Notes: generated by a model not told the origin, from the sequence alone. A stretch of 64,000 nt of DNA from Cytobacillus massiliigabonensis (GCF_900199725.1 NZ_LT904904.1:1475483-1539482); one strand, 5' to 3'; shown: positions 9,124 through 17,883, counted from the first letter of the stretch. Numbers and translations are program-made.

Positions 9124-9834
9124 ATGAACCGCAATTATGATTCATCAAGTCGGGAATCCAGATCCGAATTGAGGGGAAAACGCAGAAAAACTAATCTAAT
9201 TTTAAATATGCTCATTGGGCTCGTGATACTGTTAATTATTTTTGTTTCTGTAAAAGTCTTTTCCGGAGGCAATGATGAAAATGCTTTGGAAAAAGAACAG
9301 CAGACAGAGTCAAAACAAGATGAGCAAAATTTAGATACAGAAGAAGAGAAAGATTCAGCCAGTGATGAAAATAAAGACGAAAAAGAAACCGAATCTGAAG
9401 CTGAATCAGAAAGTATCGATGAAAGCGAGGAAGCTGCTGAAAATACAGCTGATGAAGATGTGGTAGATCCAATTCCGGCCAATGAAGAAGAGGCAGTTGT
9501 TACCGAAGGCGGCAGCAATGGTAATGTGAAAAGGACCATTGAAAACCCGAGCTGGAAGCCGATTGGAACGACACAAGCTGGTGAACATTACGCTGTTTAC
9601 GACAAAGAATCTGTAGACTGGGCAGAAATGCTTCAGGCCATCTCCTATGCGACAGGAGTTGATCAAAGCAATATGAATGTTTGGTTCCTTGGTAACAACG
9701 GGTTTAATAAATCGGTTGGTACGATTACAACAAAGGACCAAAAGCAAATATACCGTGTCTATATTGACTGGGTCGATGGAGAAGGCTGGAAGCCAACGAA
9801 AGTAGAAGAATTAAATGAAGTAGAAAAGAAGTAA
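9124..9834 (+). CDS. yrrS: YrrS-like DUF1510 membrane-anchored protein
   Basis: 236 aa. Basic N-terminus (RGKRRKTN), one membrane helix (LILNMLIGLVILLIIFVSVKVF), then about 90 very acidic, Glu/Ser-rich low-complexity residues, and a globular C-terminal DUF1510 domain of about 100 residues beginning near WKPIGTTQAGEH. Probably faces outward. Function is unknown; in B. subtilis it follows pbpI and is thought to be co-expressed with it. Start at the ATG 10 bp behind GGAAGGAG; the frame upstream to 9094 is not supported. Confidence 0.85.
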   Translation: MNRNYDSSSRESRSELRGKRRKTNLILNMLIGLVILLIIFVSVKVFSGGNDENALEKEQQTESKQDEQNLDTEEEKDSASDENKDEKETESEAESESIDESEEAAENTADEDVVDPIPANEEEAVVTEGGSNGNVKRTIENPSWKPIGTTQAGEHYAVYDKESVDWAEMLQAISYATGVDQSNMNVWFLGNNGFNKSVGTITTKDQKQIYRVYIDWVDGEGWKPTKVEELNEVEKK

Positions 9835-9840
9835 GAAAGT

Positions 9841-9872
9841 AAAAAGATGAGGCTAGCTCACCTCATCTTTTT
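9841..9872. terminator. Bidirectional terminator between yrrS and yrzA
   Basis: AAAAAGATGAGG pairs perfectly with CCTCATCTTTTT around an 8-nt loop. The A/T flanks give U-tracts on both strands, serving the converging yrrS and yrzA; the yrzA stop lies in its right arm. Confidence 0.9.
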
Positions 9873-10069
9873 GCTTTAAAATGCACAACAGCCGAATAAT
9901 ACCTTCTCCCATTCTCATCCAAGCTCATCTGATGTGAAACATGGTGGACAGAAAGCAAAATAGCTCTATTATTGTCAATTTGAATTTGAATATTTTTCTC
10001 TAAAGTTTTTAAATCATAGGCCTCAAAAAATTCAATTTTATCCTCAATTAAGTCAAGCTGAAAGTTCAT
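9863..10069 (-). CDS. yrzA: DUF2536 family protein YrzA
   Basis: 68 aa, soluble, with the pattern FQLDLIEDKIEFFEAYDLKTLEKNIQ followed by a short beta-rich end. I recognise it as YrzA (DUF2536), a small conserved Bacillus protein of unknown function. AGGAGG lies 10 bp before the ATG. It converges on yrrS and shares its terminator. Confidence 0.85.
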   Translation of the reverse strand: MNFQLDLIEDKIEFFEAYDLKTLEKNIQIQIDNNRAILLSVHHVSHQMSLDENGRRYYSAVVHFKAKR

Positions 10070-10222
10070 AACTCAAAGATCCTCCTGTATAAGTTCCTCT
10101 TGATATTTTAATACATTTTTCATATAAACCACTATAGTATTTCCTTTTATATTAAAATTGCATTTTTAATGATAGAAGATTCTGATAAAATGAAAGTAAA
10201 ATTTAATTTTCTTGGAGGAAAA

Positions 10223-11089
10223 ATGACAGCTTTATATCGGCACGTAATGAGTCTTATTTTATTGTTAATCCTTGCTGCCCTTCCTTTAGGTTTATTCAAT
10301 AGGGATGAAAAGGTATCGATTGATATAAAGGGAATGCTTACAGTCATTAAAGAATTCTTTTTGGGCCTTTTTTCTGGAGATGCTTGGTATTATTCACAGG
10401 GCGGCCGAGCTCGATTGATTCTAAGTGACTTAGTTTCCTATTTTTTATCCTCCTATTTATATTTAATCATCTCGACAATCATTGTTATTGCAATATCAAT
10501 CCTTTTAGGTATTTTCTTTTGGAAGAAATCGAATCGCTGGGTAAATGCAAGCTTAGGATTTTTAGGAATGGTTCCAGATTTTCTGCTAGTGCTTATGCTG
10601 CAAATAGCTGTCGTCTATGTAAATAAAAGCTTAGGTATTAAGACTTTTAAAGTAGCTTCTTCTTCCATTGATGATCCGGCAATTTTTTTGCCTATTTTTA
10701 CATTAATTATAATCCCCTCTATCTATTTAATCAGAAGTTTATCTGAAACAACTTCAGAAATAACAGCTGAGGACTATATTCTTTTGGCAAAATCAAAGGG
10801 TCTCAGCAAAAAATATATTTATGTCTTCCATGTAACTACAAATGTCCTTCCCTTTTTGAAGGCAGATATACATAAAGTGTTGAGCATTATGATTGGCAAT
10901 CTCTTTATTGTTGAGTATTTATACAATACTCGTGGGCTAGCATCGTTCATTTTTGTACATTCAAATAAGTTTGGCTATCAATATAATCTTGTGATCCTTT
11001 GCCTTCTTTTTCTATTTATTCTTTATTTGATCTGTTATTATTCACTTAGATTCTTATTGGCGGCTGCAGAAAGGTGGCTTGCCAAATGA
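10223..11089 (+). CDS. Opp/Dpp-type ABC transporter permease, first of an orphan pair
   Basis: 288 aa, about six membrane helices. A cytoplasmic EAA-type loop is visible around LLAKSKGLSKKYIYVFHVTTNVLP, which contacts the ATPase in this family. General architecture is that of OppB/DppB (BPD_transp_1). The ATG is 8 bp behind TTGGAGG; the upstream frame from 10169 lacks an SD. The stop overlaps the start of the next permease (ATGA). No binding protein or ATPase gene is nearby, so substrate cannot be inferred. Confidence 0.8.
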   Translation: MTALYRHVMSLILLLILAALPLGLFNRDEKVSIDIKGMLTVIKEFFLGLFSGDAWYYSQGGRARLILSDLVSYFLSSYLYLIISTIIVIAISILLGIFFWKKSNRWVNASLGFLGMVPDFLLVLMLQIAVVYVNKSLGIKTFKVASSSIDDPAIFLPIFTLIIIPSIYLIRSLSETTSEITAEDYILLAKSKGLSKKYIYVFHVTTNVLPFLKADIHKVLSIMIGNLFIVEYLYNTRGLASFIFVHSNKFGYQYNLVILCLLFLFILYLICYYSLRFLLAAAERWLAK

Positions 11090-12009
11090 GCCGGAAACCA
11101 AATTACTTACTGATTTTGGGTATTGTTCTAGTATCCTTTTTTATCTTTATTTCCGTCATCGGCCCATATGCAGCACCGTACGATTTAGAATATTCCCAAA
11201 AAATAGGGTATATAACAGCCGATGATGGATCACAGCAGCTGAAAGGCTCTCCTTTTCCGCCTTCAAAAGAGTATGTATTCGGGACTGATAAATGGGGATA
11301 TGATATTCTAACGCTATTGCTTTATGGGGCAAAATACACAGTTTTTACAGTAATAATTGTAGCTGTTATCAGACTGTTAATAGGAACAGCTTTTGGAGTC
11401 TTAAATGGGGTAATGTCTCCAGCCCAACAGAAAAAGAATAAACAAATATCATTATTTAGCGGGATTCCGATCTTTATCATTATTTACTTCATTATGGTCG
11501 GAATAAATATTGAACCGGTTCTTCCACCTGTTTATTTAGTAGTCATTCAAGGCTTATTAATGACGATTTTAGGGATACCTGGCGTCTACAATGTTATTTC
11601 TAACTTAACAATTGAAATAAAGAAAAATGCATATGTAGAAGCAGCAAAAACACTTGGAGGAAGCAGCCTCCACATTTCCAAAAAACATATATTTCCTGCC
11701 CTGAAAGGCAACTTGCTTGCTCTGTTTGTAAATGAATGCATACAAGTATTACATATCATCGGGCAGCTGGGAATCTTTAATCTTTTTCTAGGAGGTACAG
11801 AAAAACAATACTTTCCTACAATCTATCTTTCTATAACGAATGAATGGTCAGGGCTAATCGGTCAGTCCCGCTCCTTTTTATACCACTCCCAATGGATCAT
11901 CCTATATCCATTAATCGCTTATATGCTCTTGCTGTTTTCATTTTATCTCCTATCAGCTGGATTAAATACCTCATTGAAAAATAAGACAAGAAGAACTAGT
12001 CATTTATAG
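11086..12009 (+). CDS. OppC/DppC-type ABC transporter permease, second of an orphan pair
   Basis: 307 aa with an N-terminal helix, then an extracytoplasmic stretch ending in YVFGTDKWGYDILTLLLYGAKYT. This corresponds to the FGTDxxGRD...GAR hallmark of OppC proteins, but with Tyr for Arg and Lys for Arg. The EAA loop is YVEAAKTLGGSSLHISKKHIFPAL. About five or six helices follow. It is translationally coupled to the OppB-like gene (ATGA overlap), and a strong terminator follows. The pair needs a shared ATPase and binding protein encoded elsewhere, or has another role. Confidence 0.8.
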   Translation: MSRKPNYLLILGIVLVSFFIFISVIGPYAAPYDLEYSQKIGYITADDGSQQLKGSPFPPSKEYVFGTDKWGYDILTLLLYGAKYTVFTVIIVAVIRLLIGTAFGVLNGVMSPAQQKKNKQISLFSGIPIFIIIYFIMVGINIEPVLPPVYLVVIQGLLMTILGIPGVYNVISNLTIEIKKNAYVEAAKTLGGSSLHISKKHIFPALKGNLLALFVNECIQVLHIIGQLGIFNLFLGGTEKQYFPTIYLSITNEWSGLIGQSRSFLYHSQWIILYPLIAYMLLLFSFYLLSAGLNTSLKNKTRRTSHL

Positions 12010-12014
12010 TAAGG

Positions 12015-12050
12015 AAACACCCAAATTTTAAAAAATTGGGTGTTTTTTTT
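12015..12050 (+). terminator. Terminator after the permease pair
   Basis: ACACCCAATTT-type arm pairs with AATTGGGTGT, followed by a run of eight T. Confidence 0.9.
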
Positions 12051-12137
12051 GGTGAAAGCCCAAAGCTTGCTATGTTGAATGATTCGTATACTTATGTTAA
12101 ATTAAGAACATGTTTTTTGTTTAATTCATACTATACT

Positions 12138-12160
12138 CATAGGAATTGTGAGTGTATAAT
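12138..12160 (+). promoter_or_regulatory. CymR-like operator and -10 box of the yrrT operon
   Basis: CATAGGAATTGTG (12138-12150) contains the ATNGGAATT core known for CymR, the cysteine-metabolism repressor of bacilli; a TAATTC half lies upstream at 12122. TATAAT (12155-12160) is an ideal -10, and no good -35 is visible. In B. subtilis the yrrT-mtnN-mccA-mccB operon is CymR-controlled, which supports the reading. The exact site boundaries are inferred. Confidence 0.55.
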
Positions 12161-12177
12161 ATAGAGGAGTGAGTGAA

Positions 12178-12816
12178 ATGGGGACGGAGTTTATCGGGCT
12201 GTTTGAACAGTGGGCTGATACCTACGATGAAAGTGTATCTGGACATGATATAGAATATAAAGAAGTGTTTAAACATTATGATCAATTATTGCAAATAGTT
12301 GCCGATCGCTCTTTTGGTCACGTCCTTGAATTTGGACCTGGTACAGGAAATTTAACAGCAAAGATGATCGATAGAGGACTGAAGGTAACCGGAGTGGAGC
12401 CATCTCCTTCGATGAGAAAAATAGCTAAACAAAAGCTGGCAAATAAGGCTGAGATTGTGGATGGCGATTTTCTAAGCTTTCCACTTGTTCAGCCAATCGA
12501 TACATTTGTAAGTTCTTATGCTTTTCACCATTTAACCGATGAGGAAAAAGAAACAGCCATTGCCAAGTATGGAAACCTGCTTGCCTCTGGTGGTAAAATA
12601 GTCTTTGCGGATACTATGTATGAGTCTGCTAAAAGCTATAAGAGAGCAATAGAAAAAGCATTAGAAAACGGCTTTCATAATCTAGCAGAGGATTTGCAGC
12701 GGGAATACTATACAACAATCCCATTTTTAAAAGGGTTGTTAGAACAGAATGGTTTTACCCCAAGGTTCGAGCAGTGCAATGATTTCGTGTGGATTATGGA
12801 AGGAGTGAAAAAATAA
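12178..12816 (+). CDS. yrrT: SAM-dependent methyltransferase YrrT
   Basis: 212 aa, class I methyltransferase; [15 protein letters not shown] is the SAM-binding motif I and [15 protein letters not shown] follows it. The natural acceptor is unknown. It heads an operon with mtnN, mccA and mccB that recycles S-adenosylmethionine-derived sulfur to cysteine, so it probably generates or handles SAH in that context. Start: ATG 8 bp after AGAGGAG; an upstream in-frame GTG at 12169 overlaps the SD. Confidence 0.9.
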   Translation: MGTEFIGLFEQWADTYDESVSGHDIEYKEVFKHYDQLLQIVADRSFGHVLEFGPGTGNLTAKMIDRGLKVTGVEPSPSMRKIAKQKLANKAEIVDGDFLSFPLVQPIDTFVSSYAFHHLTDEEKETAIAKYGNLLASGGKIVFADTMYESAKSYKRAIEKALENGFHNLAEDLQREYYTTIPFLKGLLEQNGFTPRFEQCNDFVWIMEGVKK

Positions 12817-12832
12817 GAAAGAGGTTTTGAAA

Positions 12833-13528
12833 ATGAAAATAGCCATCATCGGAGCAATGGAAGAAGAAGTAACACTTTTAAGAGAAAAAATGGATGAAAA
12901 AACACAAGTAGTGATTGCAGGCTGTGAATATACAAGCGGGAAAATGGACGGGGCAGAAGTTGTTCTTTTGCGCTCAGGTATAGGAAAAGTAAATGCGGCT
13001 TTATCAACTGCTATTCTTCTTGAGAGATACAAACCAGATTACGTCATTAACACAGGGTCTGCTGGAGGCTTTAATCCACAGTTAAATGTAGGGGATGTAG
13101 TTATTTCTACTGAAGTAAGACATCATGATGTTGATGTAACAGTATTTGGCTATGAATACGGTCAGGTTCCACAGCTGCCTCCAGCTTTTGAAGCAGACAG
13201 CCGATTGATACAAGTTGCGGAAGAATGTGCGAAGGAGATCAAGGATATTCAAGTTGTCCGCGGATTGATTGCTACTGGAGATTCATTTATGAATGATCCT
13301 GCTCGAGTTGAGTTCATACGAGACAAATTTACAGATCTTCAAGCTGTTGAAATGGAAGCTGCGGCAATTGCACAAGTGTCCTATCAGTTTGGAACGCCAT
13401 TTGTCGTTATTCGCTCACTATCAGATATTGCGGGAAAAGAATCAAATGTCTCATTTGATCAATTCCTTGAAAAGGCTGCATTACATTCAGCTGATTTGGT
13501 CATGAAGATCGTAGCAGCGTTGAAATAA
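12833..13528 (+). CDS. mtnN: 5'-methylthioadenosine/S-adenosylhomocysteine nucleosidase
   Basis: 231 aa. [16 protein letters not shown] is the classic start; GSAGG near residue 77 and [19 protein letters not shown] and SLSDIAG carry the purine and ribose sites and catalytic residues. It hydrolyses MTA and SAH to adenine and the thio-sugar, feeding homocysteine and methionine recycling. ATG is 8 bp from GAGG; the TTG six bases upstream is less likely. Second gene of the yrrT operon. Confidence 0.96.
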   Translation: MKIAIIGAMEEEVTLLREKMDEKTQVVIAGCEYTSGKMDGAEVVLLRSGIGKVNAALSTAILLERYKPDYVINTGSAGGFNPQLNVGDVVISTEVRHHDVDVTVFGYEYGQVPQLPPAFEADSRLIQVAEECAKEIKDIQVVRGLIATGDSFMNDPARVEFIRDKFTDLQAVEMEAAAIAQVSYQFGTPFVVIRSLSDIAGKESNVSFDQFLEKAALHSADLVMKIVAALK

Positions 13529-13553
13529 TAACTCCGACGAAGGAGGGATATAT

Positions 13554-14477
13554 TTGAACATCGTTAAAAATGTTCATGAATTGATTGGAAATACCCCCAT
13601 TCTGGAATTAAATCACTTTCCTCTTCCGGCAGGTGTCCGCTTATTTGCTAAGCTTGAGTTTTTAAACCCAGGAGGAAGTGTGAAAGACCGTCTTGGGCAG
13701 GAACTTTTAAATGCAGCAATGGAGAGCGGGAAGCTTAAGGAAGGCGGAACTGTCATAGAACCGACTGCTGGGAATACAGGAATAGGCTTAGCGCTTGCTG
13801 CTTTAAATAAAGGAATTAAAGTGCTTGTTTGTATGCCAGAAAAATTTAGTTTGGAAAAACAAGTCATTATGAAGGCGCTAGGGGCCGAAATTGTCCATAC
13901 ACCTTCAAGTGAAGGGATGGCGGGCGCAATTGCAAAGGCTAAAGAGCTGCTTGACGAAATTCCAAATTCCTTTTGTCCGCAGCAATTTGCGAATCCTGCG
14001 AATCCACATACGTACTATAAAACGCTTGGCCCTGAGCTTTGGGAACAGATGGATGGACATATCGATATTTTCGTCGCTGGAGCGGGATCTGGCGGCACCT
14101 TTATGGGCACTTCCCGCTTCTTAAAAGAAAAGAATCCTAAGATAAAAACTGTGATTGTGGAGCCAGAAGGATCAATCCTTAATGGCGGTGAATCTGGTCC
14201 GCATAAAACAGAAGGGATTGGAATGGAGTTTCTGCCTGAATTTATTGATCCTTCTTATTTCGATGCAATTCATACGGTCCTTGATGAGAACGCTTTTCGC
14301 TTCGTTCAGGAATTAGCTTTGAAGGAAGGATTGCTGGTAGGAAGTTCTTCTGGCGCAGCTCTTCATGCCGCATTAGAAGAAGCCAAGAAGGCAAAGGAAG
14401 GTACAAATATTGTCACGATTTTTCCTGATGGCAGTGACCGATATATTAGCAAAAAAATTTATGAAGGCGGTATTTAA
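13554..14477 (+). CDS. mccA: Cystathionine beta-synthase-type enzyme MccA (YrhA)
   Basis: 307-aa PLP enzyme of the cysteine synthase fold. NPGGSVKDRLG holds the PLP lysine, PTAGNTGIGLALAA binds substrate, and GAGSGGTFMGTSRFLK grips the phosphate. Its place between mtnN and mccB identifies it as the O-acetylserine-dependent cystathionine beta-synthase of reverse transsulfuration rather than plain CysK. TTG start after GAAGGAGGG. mccB begins directly after the stop. Confidence 0.92.
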   Translation: MNIVKNVHELIGNTPILELNHFPLPAGVRLFAKLEFLNPGGSVKDRLGQELLNAAMESGKLKEGGTVIEPTAGNTGIGLALAALNKGIKVLVCMPEKFSLEKQVIMKALGAEIVHTPSSEGMAGAIAKAKELLDEIPNSFCPQQFANPANPHTYYKTLGPELWEQMDGHIDIFVAGAGSGGTFMGTSRFLKEKNPKIKTVIVEPEGSILNGGESGPHKTEGIGMEFLPEFIDPSYFDAIHTVLDENAFRFVQELALKEGLLVGSSSGAALHAALEEAKKAKEGTNIVTIFPDGSDRYISKKIYEGGI

Positions 14478-15614
<1,137 letters not shown>

Positions 15615-15622
15615 TATTATAT

Positions 15623-15649
15623 AAAAGCGCCCTCCAGAGGGCGCTTTTT
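15623..15649 (+). terminator. Terminator after mccB
   Basis: AAAAGCGCCCTC pairs with GAGGGCGCTTTTT around a 2-nt apex; the stem top must open slightly. Five T at the end. Confidence 0.9.
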
Positions 15650-15695
15650 GTCGAACGAAATAAATGGGAAAATTTAAAATTTAGGCAAATAAATG

Positions 15696-15724
15696 TTTAC
15701 AAACAGATCGGATGTGGCTATAAT
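15696..15724 (+). promoter_or_regulatory. Sigma-A-type promoter of the yrzI small-peptide cluster
   Basis: TTTACA (15696-15701) and TATAAT (15719-15724) with 17-bp spacing, about 45 bp upstream of the first small ORF. Confidence 0.75.
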
Positions 15725-15768
15725 TACCAATGTAAGTGAAAAAATTTCTGAAAAGGAGGTCGGATGAA

Positions 15769-15852
15769 ATGATGATGAACATGATTGTTACTGGAAAATT
15801 ACATGCAGCTTTATATTTAACGAATTCGACCTACAGGGAATGGATCGCTTAA
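15769..15852 (+). CDS. 27-aa peptide ORF, first of the yrzI cluster
   Basis: ATG is 8 bp behind a perfect AAGGAGGT and follows a clear promoter, which is why I accept so short an ORF. The peptide begins MMMNMIVTGKLHAALYLTNS, ends YREWIA, and is mildly hydrophobic. I do not recognise it. In B. subtilis the yrzI transcript carries several short ORFs (S1024 to S1027), and this may be an analogue of one of them. Two terminator-like hairpins separate it from yrzI. Confidence 0.5.
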   Translation: MMMNMIVTGKLHAALYLTNSTYREWIA

Positions 15853-15874
15853 TTTATTTTTATTTAGCCTATCC

Positions 15875-15910
15875 ATGCCGCAGGGAGAATCGTGTTCCTG
15901 CGGCATTTTT
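15875..15910 (+). terminator. First of two similar terminators in the yrzI cluster
   Basis: ATGCCGCAGG (15875-15884) pairs with CCTGCGGCAT (15897-15906), followed by TTTT. Confidence 0.85.
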
Positions 15911-15925
15911 GTGCCCAAATTTAAC

Positions 15926-15960
15926 ATGCCGCAGGAGCTATGTCTCTTTGCGGCTTTTTT
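15926..15960 (+). terminator. Second, near-duplicate terminator in the yrzI cluster
   Basis: The left arm again begins ATGCCGCAGG; GCCGCA pairs with TGCGGC, with GAG/CTC inside, then six T. The left arm is identical to that of the hairpin 50 bp upstream. Confidence 0.8.
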
Positions 15961-15998
15961 GTCCCTAAAAGGACTAATTAAAGGAGGTGAAGCCCATC

Positions 15999-16139
15999 AT
16001 GACATTAAACATATTGTTTTTTACAATTACCATTAAGAAACGGAATGTTTCAGTTGAAGAAGTACTTCATAATCAAATGATTAAAAAAATTCACGAAGAA
16101 AACCGTGATCGTCAATTCTCAATGTATCGTCACTTTTAA
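15999..16139 (+). CDS. yrzI: YrzI family small protein
   Basis: 46 aa: hydrophobic start (MTLNILFFTITI), then basic KKRN, and a polar C-terminus ending ENRDRQFSMYRHF, all typical of YrzI. AAGGAGGTG lies 9 bp before the ATG. The function of YrzI is unknown. In B. subtilis its mRNA is reported to be controlled by translation-dependent cleavage by the endoribonuclease Rae1 in an adjacent short ORF. Confidence 0.88.
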   Translation: MTLNILFFTITIKKRNVSVEEVLHNQMIKKIHEENRDRQFSMYRHF

Positions 16140-16176
16140 TTTTTGAAAAATAGCAAACGAAAGGTGGTAGTTGAAG

Positions 16177-16236
16177 ATGAATCTTTTCATGCAATGTCGT
16201 CAAGCAATCTTATGGGTGGAGAAGGATTCCACCTAG
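16177..16236 (+). CDS. 19-aa ORF, candidate S1025-like Rae1 target
   Basis: Reads MNLFMQCRQAILWVEKDST and has its own AAAGGTGG 9 bp upstream. From memory, B. subtilis S1025 is a 17-aa ORF in the yrzI mRNA that Rae1 cuts between the Glu13 and Lys14 codons. Here Glu15-Lys16 (GAG AAG) sits at the same distance from the C-terminus. The identification rests on position and that Glu-Lys register; I cannot align the peptides here. Confidence 0.6.
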   Translation: MNLFMQCRQAILWVEKDST

Positions 16237-16257
16237 CTTAAGTAAGGAGGAGATCTG

Positions 16258-16317
16258 ATGTCGTTACACGTACTGCTGTTGACCCTTGAATTCAGAAAAA
16301 AGAAACACAAAGCATAG
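16258..16317 (+). CDS. 19-aa YrzI-like peptide
   Basis: MSLHVLLLTLEFRKKKHKA: a hydrophobic strand followed by a basic tail, resembling the first third of YrzI (MTLNILFFTITIKKRN). AAGGAGGAG precedes the ATG by 8 bp. It could be a truncated paralogue of yrzI or an independent member of the S1024-S1027 peptide group. Real translation is likely from the SD, but function is unknown. Confidence 0.55.
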   Translation: MSLHVLLLTLEFRKKKHKA

Positions 16318-16428
16318 ACTAGATCGTATGGTCTTTCCTTAACAAAATGTTCATATTTGTTTTAAATATACCCGATGTGTTTATGGTAAATTTAAAATAA
16401 ATAAGGGAGTTTAAAGGGAGGCTAAATC

Positions 16429-16509
16429 ATGTTTACAATTGTGATGGGGCTAGTACTTTGCACAACCATAGGATTAATTATTTACTGTGATGTAAGTGTT
16501 GTTGAATAA
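16429..16509 (+). CDS. 26-aa single-helix membrane peptide
   Basis: MFTIVMGLVLCTTIGLIIYC followed by the acidic tail DVSVVE. The first 20 residues form one membrane helix with no positive charge. An AAAGGGAGG Shine-Dalgarno is 9 bp upstream and a strong terminator follows 6 bp after the stop, so it looks like a real single-gene unit. I do not recognise the family. Confidence 0.55.
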   Translation: MFTIVMGLVLCTTIGLIIYCDVSVVE

Positions 16510-16515
16510 ATAATG

Positions 16516-16551
16516 AAAAAGGGATTAACCGGATGGGTTAATCCCTTTTTT
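16516..16551 (+). terminator. Terminator after the 26-aa peptide gene
   Basis: GGGATTAACC (16521-16530) pairs perfectly with GGTTAATCCC (16536-16545), flanked by A and T runs that also allow minus-strand use. Confidence 0.9.
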
Positions 16552-16604
16552 AGTAAATGGCTCTTTTGGTAGTGGTCTCTAGTTAATACAGATTAAGTGG
16601 GAGG

Positions 16605-16766
16605 TTAATCCCTTTTCTTTGGACCTATCCACAAAAATACAATAACAATGATCGTTGCGATTAATAAGAGAATTGTTTTTAATGAAAAGCCTTCGAAAAT
16701 AATTTCCGCTAGGCTTGCTACTACAACAATAAAAAAAACGAGTGCCAAAACTACACGATTAATCAA
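16605..16766 (-). CDS. 53-aa two-helix membrane protein
   Basis: The peptide starts (TTG) with MINRVVLALVFFIVVVASLA, then EIIFEGFSLK, then a second helix TILLLIATIIVIVFLWIG and a basic end PKKRD. GAGGTGGG is 8 bp before the TTG. Two short helices joined by a polar loop suggest a small integral membrane protein with both ends on the same side. It resembles small Bacillus membrane proteins, but I cannot name a family. It converges on the 26-aa peptide gene. Confidence 0.6.
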   Translation of the reverse strand: MINRVVLALVFFIVVVASLAEIIFEGFSLKTILLLIATIIVIVFLWIGPKKRD

Positions 16767-16946
16767 GTTTTTCCCACCTCAAAGTATACTCATTTTATTT
16801 TAGCGAATGGATGTAAGCATTGTCCATAAAAAAAGTGCTTGGAAATAATTCCCCAAAGAAAATATATGGGTGGACAGACAAAAACAACTCTCATGCTACA
16901 TAGGAATTATGTATAGGCAAATGACCGAAAAAGCGGGGGTGGAAAA

Positions 16947-17663
16947 ATGTCTGGGATTCTAACAGCACTCGGGTTTTTAGTTAAGGAAATTGTCTTTCTT
17001 GTTTCTTATGTAAAGAACAATGCATTTCCTCAACCGTTATCTGCTGCTGACGAAAAAAAGTATTTGCAGCTAATGACTGCTGGCGATTCACATGCCCGCA
17101 ACATGCTGATTGAACACAATTTACGGTTAGTCGCTCATATTGTTAAAAAATTTGAAAATACGGGTGAGGATGCAGAAGATCTCATCTCCATCGGCACGAT
17201 AGGGTTAATTAAGGCGATTGAGAGCTATTCTGAAGGAAAAGGGACGAAGCTTGCGACTTACGCGGCTCGTTGTATAGAAAATGAAATCCTCATGCATTTG
17301 CGAGCATTAAAAAAGACGAAGAAAGATGTCTCCCTTCATGACCCCATTGGCCAAGATAAAGAAGGGAATGAAATTTCCCTTATTGATGTCCTTAAATCGG
17401 ATTCAGAAGACGTCATAAATACAATCCAATTAAACATGGAGCTAGAAAAAGTAAAGGAATACATCGGGGTGCTTGATGACAGGGAAAAGGAAGTGATTGT
17501 TGGACGTTTTGGTCTTGATTTAAAAAAGGAAAAAACACAAAGAGAAATTGCAAAGGAGCTGGGAATATCCCGCAGCTATGTATCGCGGATTGAAAAGCGG
17601 GCATTGATGAAAATGTTTCACGAGTTTTACAGAGCGGAGAAGGAGAAGCGGAAGAAAAGCTAG
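16947..17663 (+). CDS. sigK: Pro-sigma-K, mother-cell sporulation sigma factor
   Basis: 238 aa, complete. The N-terminal pro-sequence [19 protein letters not shown] precedes [12 protein letters not shown]; by analogy the membrane protease SpoIVFB cuts between Ser20 and Tyr21. Region 2 ([20 protein letters not shown] through [15 protein letters not shown]) and region 4 with the helix-turn-helix ([24 protein letters not shown]) are intact. Sigma-K directs late mother-cell genes for coat and cortex. Unlike B. subtilis 168, where the skin element splits the gene, the frame here is uninterrupted. Confidence 0.97.
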   Translation: MSGILTALGFLVKEIVFLVSYVKNNAFPQPLSAADEKKYLQLMTAGDSHARNMLIEHNLRLVAHIVKKFENTGEDAEDLISIGTIGLIKAIESYSEGKGTKLATYAARCIENEILMHLRALKKTKKDVSLHDPIGQDKEGNEISLIDVLKSDSEDVINTIQLNMELEKVKEYIGVLDDREKEVIVGRFGLDLKKEKTQREIAKELGISRSYVSRIEKRALMKMFHEFYRAEKEKRKKS

Positions 17664-17718
17664 CAGATAAAATTGTATTACAAACTATTAATAAAAATTA
17701 ATTAGGCATAATGTATGA

Positions 17719-17752
17719 GATGATCACGTCATGGACGGGGTCATTTTTTTGT
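17719..17752 (+). terminator. Probable terminator after sigK
   Basis: ATGATCACGTC pairs with GACGGGGTCAT (one mismatch, one wobble) around ATG, then seven T. Confidence 0.7.
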
Positions 17753-17883
17753 TCAATCATTTACTTTAAACGAAAAGGATTAAAATTATGAACATTCTAT
17801 GAACTGCATTGATTGTTTTCGGAAAAATATGTAAATTAAAATACAGTTATTAGAACAAGCTGATTAATAGATATGGAGGAAAC

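Noticed and set aside
9135..9539. 134-aa Ser-rich frame antisense to yrrS
   Set aside because: It reflects the acidic low-complexity stretch of yrrS read backwards; no SD.
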